Shown one piece after another: positions 1 to 6,050 of a stretch of 6,067 nt of DNA. How positions within the stretch are numbered: position 1 is the first letter of the stretch; each line of letters opens with the position of its first letter. The DNA is taken from NCBI GenBank assembly GCA_026994125.1, contig JALWRJ010000243.1:1-6067 (forward strand). Reading direction: 5' to 3'. A program made the position numbers and the translations under genes. The notes below the pieces were generated by a model. It searched no databases. It saw nothing but the letters and a program-made list of their open reading frames with translations, and was not told where the DNA came from. Source of the DNA: Cyclobacteriaceae bacterium (GTDB taxonomy: Bacteria; Bacteroidota; Bacteroidia; Cytophagales; Cyclobacteriaceae).

Positions 1-25
1 CGGTTCTTTTGGAGTAACGATTGGG

Positions 26-1285
26 TTATCCCATTGCCTCCACAATAAGTTCGGCTATATCTTTAACAGCAAGTTTACCTTCATTACCGGTTGATTTAAC
101 CGCATCTTCGAAACGCGACACCTCATAGGGGCAGCAAACCACCAATACATCGGCACCGGTTTCAACGGCTTCGCGTACCCTGTTTTCACTAAGGCGTTCG
201 TTTACGTGGTCGGACATAAAGCCATCGAGCCACATACCACCTCCACCACCACCGCAACAGTAGCTTTGTTCTCTGCATCTGCCCATCTCAATAAGTTCTA
301 CACCCGGAATTGCGTTTAATATGTTTCGAGGAGCTTCGTATTCGCCATTATGGCGCCCTAAGTAGCAGGGGTCGTGAAAGGTAACTTTGTAATTGAGGGT
401 GTTGGTTAGCCCTAATTTATCCATAACCGGAGCCAGGTAGGTGGTGTAATGAATAACGTCATACTCGCCTCCATACTCCGGGTATTTTTTACGGAGTGCA
501 TTTAGCGCATGTGGGTCGGTAACCAACATTTGCTTGAACTTATATTTATTAAAGGTTTTAATATTTTCTTCGGCAAATTCTTCAAAAAGTCCTACTTCAC
601 CGGCCATGCGTTGCGAATCGCATGAGCATTTTTCTTCGGTTCCCAACACACCAAAATCGGCTCCTAACTTGTTTAAAATTTTAGCCAGAGCGGCACTTGC
701 TTCCTTTCCACGATTATGATACGAAGGATAACATTCTACAAACCAAAGTAAATCAGCCTCTTTTTTGTCTTTCATAAGCGGCACTTGCGAATTTGTTTCG
801 GTAATCCAATCGGCACGTTTTCGTTGCGATTCGCCCAAAGGGTTGCCATACTCAAAGGTGTTTTCGAAAGCTTCCTGCAGTTCTTCGGGCACATCGGCTT
901 CCATTACAGCTTCTTCGCGTACGGTAGGCATAATTTTAATCATATCTACCGATTTTGGACAAACACGCAAGCATTGCATACATGTGGTGCATTTCCAAAG
1001 TTCGTCTGACTTAAAGAGGTCTTGCCCCATGAGCAAATCTTTAAATACGCGCATAGGGCCGTATTGGCCTACAGCATCTACGGGGCAAACGGGCACACAC
1101 TGTCCGCATTGGTAGCACCACCCCATCGATTCAGCGCCTTCCAGATCGCGCACCTTATCGAGGGCATCGGGGTTATAATCAAAAATTACCCGTTGTTCAA
1201 ACATACGGTTCCAATCGGCTGAAAGCTCAATGCCATCTACAACGGCCTTTTCTTTTTCGATTATTTGTTTTTTATCAATTGGCAT
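26..1285 (-). CDS. sHdrC2-sHdrB2 fused protein (HdrD-like: ferredoxin domain plus two CCG domains)
   Basis: A 419-residue protein combining two parts that are separate subunits in most Hdr systems. The N-terminal HdrC part has C57-x2-C60-x2-C63-x3-C67-P and C99-x2-C102-x2-C105-x3-C109-P, both standard [4Fe-4S] motifs. After a linker at about 120-178 comes an HdrB part with two CCG domains. The first is divergent: Cys185 (VECYPSY), Cys220-Ser-Cys222 (EKCSCDS), then DPH (257-259) where CPxC is usual. The second is canonical: Cys307 (HDPCYLGRH), Cys343-Cys344 followed by six glycines, and Cys384-Cys385-Pro. Methanogen HdrD has the same layout and about the same length. Because it directly follows the hyp gene, where C2 and B2 are expected, the fused form of those two subunits is the best call. 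A glycolate oxidase GlcF- or DsrK-like protein shares this architecture but not the context. It starts 28 nt after hyp and ends with TAA at 28-26; no terminator is visible in the 25 nt left. Confidence 0.88.
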   Translation of the reverse strand: MPIDKKQIIEKEKAVVDGIELSADWNRMFEQRVIFDYNPDALDKVRDLEGAESMGWCYQCGQCVPVCPVDAVGQYGPMRVFKDLLMGQDLFKSDELWKCTTCMQCLRVCPKSVDMIKIMPTVREEAVMEADVPEELQEAFENTFEYGNPLGESQRKRADWITETNSQVPLMKDKKEADLLWFVECYPSYHNRGKEASAALAKILNKLGADFGVLGTEEKCSCDSQRMAGEVGLFEEFAEENIKTFNKYKFKQMLVTDPHALNALRKKYPEYGGEYDVIHYTTYLAPVMDKLGLTNTLNYKVTFHDPCYLGRHNGEYEAPRNILNAIPGVELIEMGRCREQSYCCGGGGGGMWLDGFMSDHVNERLSENRVREAVETGADVLVVCCPYEVSRFEDAVKSTGNEGKLAVKDIAELIVEAMG

Positions 1286-1313
1286 AATATCACAATTAAA
1301 TTTTTTAGTTCAT

Positions 1314-2057
1314 TTAAGCAGCCACAGGGCTTTTTCGTTTATGCACTCCTAAAATTCGTTTCGAGAACTCGGCAATGGGAGGCATTACTTTATTAAATTC
1401 ATCGGTCATTTTAATTTTAAAAATGGTGTACGCATAAATTACATACACACAGCTTAGGTACACATCGGTGCCAAATAACGAGCGGTTGATAAACTGAAAC
1501 TCAACGGCTTCGGCCATGGAATGTACAAAGGCAATGGCTTTGCCCACGTTCATATACATTTGGCCATAGGTAGCAGCCGACAAGTTAAAGTTTTCGCTGG
1601 CCACTAAGGGCACGGCACCAGTATTGGCCTCAGGATCCCACACCCACCGGTTCCACAACCAATACTTATCAGGGTCGGTGTAATGCAACAGTTCACTGGC
1701 CAGGTCGTACCGTAAGTAGGTATCTAATTTTTTATGTGCATCCATAAAATTTTGAAACCGTTCTTTTACGGGAAGTTCATCGTAAAGCAGTGCATAAAAA
1801 GTGTTTTTGTAGTGTTCCAGGCTATAGGTATCGAACAAAAGCTTGGTTTTACGGTTGGTAACAAAAATATTTTTGAATACCACAGTGAGGCCTTCCATGG
1901 TAAGTGCAGGCAGGTTGGTTTTGCTTAACTGCTCTTTCAAAAAATCGCTTTTTTGTTCGAGCAATCCGGCAATATACACCAGGTCTTCCTTGCGAATACG
2001 GGTCAGGGTTTCTTTCATAAACTCCTGACAAGCCTCCATGTCAATTACTTCACTCAT
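1314..2057 (-). CDS. sHyp: conserved sHdr-cluster protein of unknown function
   Basis: A 247-residue protein found, by its position between hdrA and hdrC2/B2, at the place of the conserved 'Hyp' gene of sHdr clusters. I recognise it from that context and from the aromatic block YWLWNRWVWDP (132-142), followed by TGAVPLV (146-152). I can assign no catalytic domain. It is mostly helical, rich in Phe, Tyr and Trp, with only two cysteines (Cys10, Cys203), so it is not an Fe-S protein. Residues 198-215 (DVYLSCVYVIYAYTIFKI) are hydrophobic, but contain several Tyr and a Cys and are more likely a buried helix than a clear membrane anchor. There is no signal peptide. A second in-frame ATG lies at codon 7; the first is kept because of the 12-nt gap to shdrA. 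The tight spacing suggests co-translation and a structural or assembly role in the sHdr complex, which is inference. Confidence 0.85.
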   Translation of the reverse strand: MSEVIDMEACQEFMKETLTRIRKEDLVYIAGLLEQKSDFLKEQLSKTNLPALTMEGLTVVFKNIFVTNRKTKLLFDTYSLEHYKNTFYALLYDELPVKERFQNFMDAHKKLDTYLRYDLASELLHYTDPDKYWLWNRWVWDPEANTGAVPLVASENFNLSAATYGQMYMNVGKAIAFVHSMAEAVEFQFINRSLFGTDVYLSCVYVIYAYTIFKIKMTDEFNKVMPPIAEFSKRILGVHKRKSPVAA

Positions 2058-2069
2058 ACCCGGTAAAAA

Positions 2070-3128
2070 TTAAGCAGTTACACCTACTTTACGCACGGCA
2101 GCTATTGATTTCATTGCAGCAGCTCCTGCAGCGGAAACACAATCCTCTAAATCGGAAGGCCCGGTACAGGCACCGGCAGCGAAAACGCCTTCAATATTAG
2201 TGGAAACGGTATTTAGTGCACCTCCAATGGTTTCGATAAAGTTGTACTTATTTTTATGTACACCGAATATATCGGCTACTGCTTTAGTGCCTGCACTGGG
2301 TTCCATACCTACGGCCAGGATGACCATATCCATAGGTATTTCCATGGGCCTGCGCATGGTGGTATCTTCGCCCTTTACTACCAGGGTATCTCCTTTTTTA
2401 ATAATTTCGGTAGCCATGCCTTTAACATAATTTACTTTATGCTTTTCCTGAGCCGGCCAATAAATTTCGTTTTCCCAATAGCCATACATACGCATATCGA
2501 TGTAAAAGATAAACACTTTACAGCCGGGTACCATTTCACGAATTTCGATGGCTTGTTTGGATGAGATACCGCAACAAACTTTTGAGCAGTATTCGTTTCC
2601 TATTTGCCTGTCGCGCGAGCCCACACATTGTATAAAGGCCACTCTTTTTGGCGCCTCCCCGGTACTGGGGCGGACAAAGTTGCCCGATTTTAGCATTTTT
2701 TCGGCATCTACAAGGGTTAGCACATCATCGTGTTCGTAGTAGCCATATTTTTGGGTTTCGCGACCCGGGTCGAAATGGGTAAATCCGGTAGCTATAATAA
2801 CGGCCCCTGCATCGATGGTAATATCGTTACCATTACTTTTAGCTGCTACTTTAAAATTACCTGTTTCGCCTTCGGAGCCGGTAACTTCGGTGTTGAGCAT
2901 AATTTCTATGTTGGGGTTATTTTCTACTGCGGCACGCATTTCGTCCATTGCTTCGCCAGCATCGCGCATATCGGGGGTAAGGGCTGCATAGCCGGCTGCA
3001 TCGGGGGTACCGCCCAACCGGTCGCGTTTTTCGACTAAAATTGCTTTATAGCCTAATTCGGCAATGCCTTTGGCAGCTTCTAAGCCGGTAGGGCCGCCAC
3101 CAATTACAAGTATGTTTTCACTAGCCAT
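2070..3128 (-). CDS. shdrA: sHdrA: short FAD-binding HdrA-like subunit
   Basis: A 352-residue flavoprotein. It opens with a Rossmann FAD motif, ILVIGGGPTGLEAA (6-19), with the ribose-binding acid at Glu33 (LVEKRDRLGG). It has the second-strand ATG motif IIATGF (111-116) and a C-terminal FAD-pyrophosphate motif, GVFAAGACTGPSDLEDC (314-330). In the middle is the HdrA signature QCVGSRD (Cys168) with YCSKVCCGISSKQA (Cys181, Cys185, Cys186), plus Cys203. It lacks the N-terminal and C-terminal ferredoxin domains found in full-length methanogen HdrA (about 650 residues), as sHdrA proteins do. The expected role is electron transfer from the complex through FAD, probably as a dimer in the cytoplasm. 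It carries no second complete dinucleotide-binding motif that I can see, so a flavin-bifurcating function is not indicated. It sits centrally, 28 nt after shdrB1 and 12 nt before the hyp gene. The start at 3128 places GGGPTG ten residues in, as usual. Confidence 0.93.
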   Translation of the reverse strand: MASENILVIGGGPTGLEAAKGIAELGYKAILVEKRDRLGGTPDAAGYAALTPDMRDAGEAMDEMRAAVENNPNIEIMLNTEVTGSEGETGNFKVAAKSNGNDITIDAGAVIIATGFTHFDPGRETQKYGYYEHDDVLTLVDAEKMLKSGNFVRPSTGEAPKRVAFIQCVGSRDRQIGNEYCSKVCCGISSKQAIEIREMVPGCKVFIFYIDMRMYGYWENEIYWPAQEKHKVNYVKGMATEIIKKGDTLVVKGEDTTMRRPMEIPMDMVILAVGMEPSAGTKAVADIFGVHKNKYNFIETIGGALNTVSTNIEGVFAAGACTGPSDLEDCVSAAGAAAMKSIAAVRKVGVTA

Positions 3129-3156
3129 ATTTTTATATAATTAAGTTATGTAAGGT

Positions 3157-4344
3157 TTATTTTTCTGCGTCTTCCCAGGTCATAAAATCTTTTTTACCTG
3201 CTTTAATTAAGTCTACCTCGGCTTGAAACTCAGACCATATTTTGTCCACATCAAATCCAAGTTTTTCGAGGAAGGGTTTGTTATCGGCATTATGCCAGTG
3301 CAATTGCAACACTTTGTAGGGGTGTGCACCCATGGCTAAGGCCGCAATTTGCGAATCGGACATCACGGGAATGCCCACTTTTTTATCGTGTGCTCTACCG
3401 GCAAACTGACTTTGATCCAGGGTGGTAACACAACCGGTATCGTGAGTTACGGTAACATCGGGGTTTACTTCCTCTTTCATCACCTCAATTTTACGTTGTA
3501 CGGAAAAAGAGCGAGAGAAATCGCGTGAAACTAAAATATGACGGAATCCGAAGCCGCAGCAATCGTACCAGGTAGAGTAATCGCCCACATTAATACCGAG
3601 TGCTTGCAGGGTACCGGTAATAATGGCGGTTCGTTGTGCGCCATATATTTCGCTGTCATAAATAGCGTCTTCTTCAATAAGCTTATGGTAATGGCAGGCC
3701 GGATGAACGGTTGCCGTTATATTACTCATATCAACGGTTTGCCTTTCGGCAATACGGTCTTTCATAGCCAAAACCCATTCGCTGTAGTGCACAATTTCTT
3801 CGGGAATCACCAATTTTTTACCGAGGCGTTCCATTATTTTACGTACTTTTCTACGCAAACCGTGCTGGTGTACCAAAGCATGGCGTACCTCTTTGTAATG
3901 ACCAAAGCTGGTACCGCAATGGATGAGTGGGAAATAACCCACCTCGTGCGCAGCGGCAAAATTGCGGATGGCAACGGCTGCTTGCGCTTCGGGGTTTGAC
4001 GTAGCTGAAGCATAGTAGTTCCAGGCTGTACAAGAGGTTTGGTCGGTGGGGTCGTGGTAATCGAGGCCAAATTGCCTGTTTAACCAAAAAATAGAAGATG
4101 AATAGCCGGGAATATGCCCGCACTGGCCGCAGCTTTTGTGATGCCAGGTTTTTTCTACGGGAATTTTTTTGATACGGCCGTATTTTGTTTTTAGTTCGAT
4201 GTAGTTATCAGGAACCCGGATAACTTCGAGTTCTCCTTCTTTTTCTAACTGAAAGAGTTCTTCTCTTAAGTCATCTTTAGGTGCATTATTGGGGTCAGCT
4301 TCAAATTGCCTGTCCGCAGCTTTTACAATGGGTAAATGTATCAT
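3157..4344 (-). CDS. shdrB1: sHdrB1: HdrB-like CCG-domain subunit
   Basis: A 395-residue protein resembling the HdrB catalytic subunit, whose CCG domains bind non-cubane Fe-S clusters in heterodisulfide reductases. The C-terminal half holds a recognisable CCG domain: Cys217 (HPACHYHK), Cys262-Cys263 (DCCGFGFRH) and Cys305 (THDTGC). The final CxxC is reduced to one Cys, with Asp302 at the other place. The N-terminal half has C72-x2-C75 (SCGQCG), a single Cys105 (QTSCTAW) where CC would be expected, and Cys143 (IHCGTSFGHYKE), so this domain is degenerate or specialised. A charged extension of about 65 residues precedes the first Cys, and a helical tail follows residue 350. The distinctive DCCGFGFRH block and gene order C1-B1-A support sHdrB1 rather than methanogen HdrB, LutA or GlpC. 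It is probably the site, or one of two sites, where LbpA-bound sulfur is processed; that is inference. Spacing is 17 nt from shdrC1 and 28 nt to shdrA. No Shine-Dalgarno sequence. Confidence 0.9.
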   Translation of the reverse strand: MIHLPIVKAADRQFEADPNNAPKDDLREELFQLEKEGELEVIRVPDNYIELKTKYGRIKKIPVEKTWHHKSCGQCGHIPGYSSSIFWLNRQFGLDYHDPTDQTSCTAWNYYASATSNPEAQAAVAIRNFAAAHEVGYFPLIHCGTSFGHYKEVRHALVHQHGLRRKVRKIMERLGKKLVIPEEIVHYSEWVLAMKDRIAERQTVDMSNITATVHPACHYHKLIEEDAIYDSEIYGAQRTAIITGTLQALGINVGDYSTWYDCCGFGFRHILVSRDFSRSFSVQRKIEVMKEEVNPDVTVTHDTGCVTTLDQSQFAGRAHDKKVGIPVMSDSQIAALAMGAHPYKVLQLHWHNADNKPFLEKLGFDVDKIWSEFQAEVDLIKAGKKDFMTWEDAEK

Positions 4345-4361
4345 AGTTTTTGGGTTTAGTA

Positions 4362-5072
4362 TTAGTCAAAGGTTACATCATCGTAACCGGCTTCTTCGAG
4401 CCTTTCTTCCATCACATCAACAATTATATCGTAGAGGCCTTCATCCACACCTTCGATAAGGTCCATTACGCCTGTCATGTGCCAAATCAGGTAGAGTTCG
4501 ATAATGGTTTTATCATCGATCACCCAACCGGTTTCGGTGGTATGGAGGGTTTCGGGGGGCAGGGCTTTACGCCATTCTTCCAGGTTTTCAGCTATTTCGT
4601 ACACGTGCGTGCCCCAATCGGGAAAGGCATCGGGTTGTAGCATATCGGGCGATACCTGCGAGCCGGTAAGCATAATTTTATAAATAATACGGCCATAGCC
4701 CTGGAGGGCTTCTTTAGCCGTACCAAGCCCATTACGAACGGCTACTTCGCGCATAATGGTAATGATTTGTCCGGGCGAATTTTGGCGTGGGCAACGGTCG
4801 CAGGAAAAGCATTGTGAGCAATCCCAAATGCTATCGGACATAAGGGTATAAATGAGGTCGGCATCTTCGCGTGCAACGGCTTGTGCTATTAGCCGTGGGC
4901 TAAAGTCGTAAAACCGAGCCGAAGGGCAGGAAGCCACACAGATGCCACATTCGTAGCAGCCGTATAATACGTGATGCCATCTTTCATCGGCTTTTACTTC
5001 GTCAAATAGGCGCTCTTTTTCATCATAACTAACGTCAGCATGTTTATTCTGACTAAGGTCTAATGCCATCAT
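4362..5072 (-). CDS. shdrC1: sHdrC1: HdrC-like two-cluster [4Fe-4S] subunit
   Basis: A 236-residue cytoplasmic ferredoxin-like subunit, expected to wire electrons between the HdrB-type catalytic subunit and the HdrA-type flavoprotein. The first cluster motif is C39-x2-C42-x2-C45-x3-C49-P, the classic form. The second is C85-x2-C88-x2-C91-x2-C94-P, with only two residues before the last Cys where HdrC usually has three; the codons TGC GAC CGT TGC CCA are clear, so this is not a reading slip. PRQNSPG follows, then IITIMREVAVRNG, matching the HdrC-family stretch after cluster 2. The C-terminal ~100 residues are acidic and helical without Cys and are longer than in methanogen HdrC. The start has two tandem ATGs (5072 and 5069); either is possible, and the first is given. 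The gene is 27 nt after lbpA and 17 nt before shdrB1. The C1 assignment rests on position ahead of B1 and A. Confidence 0.9.
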   Translation of the reverse strand: MMALDLSQNKHADVSYDEKERLFDEVKADERWHHVLYGCYECGICVASCPSARFYDFSPRLIAQAVAREDADLIYTLMSDSIWDCSQCFSCDRCPRQNSPGQIITIMREVAVRNGLGTAKEALQGYGRIIYKIMLTGSQVSPDMLQPDAFPDWGTHVYEIAENLEEWRKALPPETLHTTETGWVIDDKTIIELYLIWHMTGVMDLIEGVDEGLYDIIVDVMEERLEEAGYDDVTFD

Positions 5073-5099
5073 AAGCGTTGGTGTTTAGGTTTTAAGGGT

Positions 5100-5570
5100 T
5101 TAATCGTAGGAGTCGGTACCTTCTAAATGAGTACATTCAATTCCTTCTTCTTCAATTTTTTTACGGTAAGCCTCTACGGCTTCATCGCCTGTTACCATTT
5201 CGGCCAGGTCGGCTTGCAGGTCGTTGGCTTTCATCTCAACAATCCAGCCATCTTTGTAAGGGCTTCGGTTAATAAGTCCGGCATCTCCTGCCAGGGCTTC
5301 GTTAACTTTAGTAATTTCACCAGCTACCGGAGATTTAACCGGGCCAACATATTTGCCGCTTTCTACGGTAGCAATAGGTTTGGCTAGCCTACGGGTGGTG
5401 CCGGGCGCTTTGGTTTTTGCATGTAGCAAGGGGCCTGCCAAGCTTTGGGCTATGTCGGTCATGCCTACTACAACATTAGAGTCGTCTATAACTTTTACCC
5501 ATGTATTATTTTTTACATTATAATACAGGTCTTTCATTATTATGCAACCGTTAACTTTATCGTGTGCCAT
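5100..5570 (-). CDS. lbpA: Lipoate-binding protein LbpA (GcvH-like) of the sHdr sulfur oxidation system
   Basis: A 156-residue biotinyl/lipoyl-domain protein. The fold marks run in order: NNTWVKV (21-27), GMTDIAQSLAG (36-46, the GcvH 'GIT.yAq..LG' block), ATVESGK (67-73), SPVAGEITKVNEAL (80-93), and NRSPYKDGW (101-109, the 'N..PY..GW' block). Lys73 in ESGK aligns with the lipoylated lysine of GcvH ESVK. The following YVGP replaces the AASD of true glycine-cleavage H proteins, as in LbpA. Residues Asn7-Gly8-Cys9 before the first strand and Cys146 near the C-terminus also fit LbpA better than GcvH. This supports the upstream ATG at 5570 over the internal Met12 (5537). Family knowledge: LbpA carries sulfur substrates on dihydrolipoyl for oxidation by sHdr and cannot replace GcvH. 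No glycine-cleavage genes (gcvP, gcvT) are adjacent. The gene sits between dsrE and the HdrC gene, 31 and 27 nt from them. The alternative, a divergent GcvH, is unlikely in this context. Confidence 0.93.
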   Translation of the reverse strand: MAHDKVNGCIIMKDLYYNVKNNTWVKVIDDSNVVVGMTDIAQSLAGPLLHAKTKAPGTTRRLAKPIATVESGKYVGPVKSPVAGEITKVNEALAGDAGLINRSPYKDGWIVEMKANDLQADLAEMVTGDEAVEAYRKKIEEEGIECTHLEGTDSYD

Positions 5571-5601
5571 TTTGTTATAGGTTTATGATTAGATATTATG
5601 T

Positions 5602-5982
5602 TTAGAAATACATTACGTGGTCGTAGTTGAGCGAAAGCTCGATAATGCTGGTAGCCCCCATAATTTCCACCCCATCAATAAGATCATCTTCGGTCATATC
5701 CCACAATTCGAGGCTTTGTTGGCATACTCGCAGTTCTACTTCGCTATCCATAGCCATTTCGAGCATGGTTTTAAGATTTACATTGCTGTCTTTTACAAGT
5801 TGTACTTTTTCGGCTTCGCCTTTTTTAAGTTGATTGGTTCCGTTCATGGTAAACCAAACCATTACTTCAATTTCCATAGCTGCGGCAGCCATGGCATAAA
5901 AGAGAGGCGAATAGGTACGTGTTGGGGTTTCTACCCCGTGGGTTTGAATGACAAGGATTTTCTTTCCTTCCAAATCTTCCAT
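5602..5982 (-). CDS. dsrE3: DsrE-family sulfur carrier (DsrE3-like), first gene of the sHdr cluster
   Basis: A 126-residue soluble protein with no signal peptide. An opening beta strand (KKILVIQTHG, residues 7-16) is followed by an Ala/Met-rich helix (residues 29-38) and a second strand (EVMVWFTMNG, 39-48), as expected for the DsrE/F fold. The only cysteine, Cys87, sits in VCQQSLELWDMTEDDLIDGV, which matches the 'CQ-S-L..-M-.-DLIDGV' signature of the DsrE2/DsrE3 (peroxiredoxin-like) branch, where this Cys carries a persulfide. A G-A-T segment follows at 109-111. Family knowledge: DsrE3 proteins hand sulfane sulfur between TusA-type carriers and the sHdr/LbpA system in the cytoplasm. The gene lies 31 nt before lbpA and leads the operon, so a role in loading LbpA is the natural inference. 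The start at 5982 leaves a typical short N-terminus and has an A+T-rich leader without a Shine-Dalgarno sequence. The family is secure; the exact subtype (DsrE3A, B or C) cannot be settled by eye. Confidence 0.88.
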   Translation of the reverse strand: MEDLEGKKILVIQTHGVETPTRTYSPLFYAMAAAAMEIEVMVWFTMNGTNQLKKGEAEKVQLVKDSNVNLKTMLEMAMDSEVELRVCQQSLELWDMTEDDLIDGVEIMGATSIIELSLNYDHVMYF

Positions 5983-6023
5983 AAATAAATTAGTTTAAGG
6001 TTATTATTTTATTTAATTGTTTC

Positions 6024-6050
6024 TGTTTCAGCATATTTCACTCTATTTCA
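6024..6050 (-). promoter_or_regulatory. Three TGAAAYA direct repeats, 10-bp spacing, upstream of the operon
   Basis: Read on the minus strand, TGAAATA (6050-6044), TGAAATA (6040-6034) and TGAAACA (6030-6024) recur at exact 10-bp steps, one helical turn, so all would face the same side of the DNA. The nearest copy ends 41 nt before the dsrE start codon. A short TG repeat (6057-6049) abuts the array. No clear -35/-10 pair, Bacteroidota TTTG/TAnnTTTG promoter or sigma-54 site can be placed in 5983-6067. The array could be an activator or repressor site for the operon, but the sequence is low in complexity and chance is possible. Confidence 0.3.

Larger units (their letters stand above)
26..5982 (-). 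other. Probable single operon: dsrE3-lbpA-shdrC1-shdrB1-shdrA-hyp-shdrC2B2
   Basis: Seven same-strand genes follow one another with gaps of 31, 27, 17, 28, 12 and 28 nt. I see no stem-loop plus T-run in any gap, and every gap is too short to hold an obvious promoter of its own. All products belong to one known pathway, cytoplasmic sulfane sulfur oxidation by sHdr with LbpA. All leaders lack a Shine-Dalgarno sequence, so initiation probably relies on unstructured A+T-rich leaders, as in Bacteroidota. The operon may extend beyond either edge of the window. Confidence 0.8.

Noticed and set aside
1..25. Terminator after the last gene
   Set aside because: Only 25 nt follow the stop codon; they hold no stem-loop or T-run on the minus strand, and the real end of the operon may lie outside the window.
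765..1115. Plus-strand open frame opposite the ferredoxin domain of the fused HdrC2B2
   Set aside because: It is antisense to conserved Cys motifs; its Ser/Thr/Cys-rich composition is typical of a shadow frame.
26..1285. Glycolate oxidase GlcF, LutA/GlpC or DsrK as identity of the last gene
   Set aside because: The domain layout is shared, but there are no glcD/lutBC/glp or dsrMJOP genes nearby and the position after hyp matches C2-B2 of sHdr.
1849..2031. 60-codon minus-strand frame overlapping the start of the hyp gene
   Set aside because: It is an out-of-frame overlap with no motif and no leader of its own; the hyp frame has the conserved aromatic block and proper gene spacing.
3538..3999. 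A 153-codon open frame on the plus strand inside shdrB1
   Set aside because: It lies fully antisense to a well-supported CCG-domain gene, shows no domain or motif, and is best explained as a by-product of codon use on the coding strand.
2070..4344. Methanogen-type CoB-CoM heterodisulfide reductase HdrABC
   Set aside because: HdrA is about half length without its ferredoxin domains, the B subunit cysteines differ, and LbpA, DsrE and Hyp genes accompany it, which fits sHdr rather than methanogenesis.
5100..5570. Annotation as glycine cleavage H protein
   Set aside because: The lipoyl loop is ESGK-YVGP rather than ESVK-AASD, the neighbours are DsrE and Hdr subunits, and no gcvP/gcvT gene is present.
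5617..5988. A 123-codon plus-strand frame covering almost all of the dsrE gene
   Set aside because: The minus-strand protein has a clear DsrE motif and operon context; the plus-strand product is Phe/His-rich with no recognisable family.
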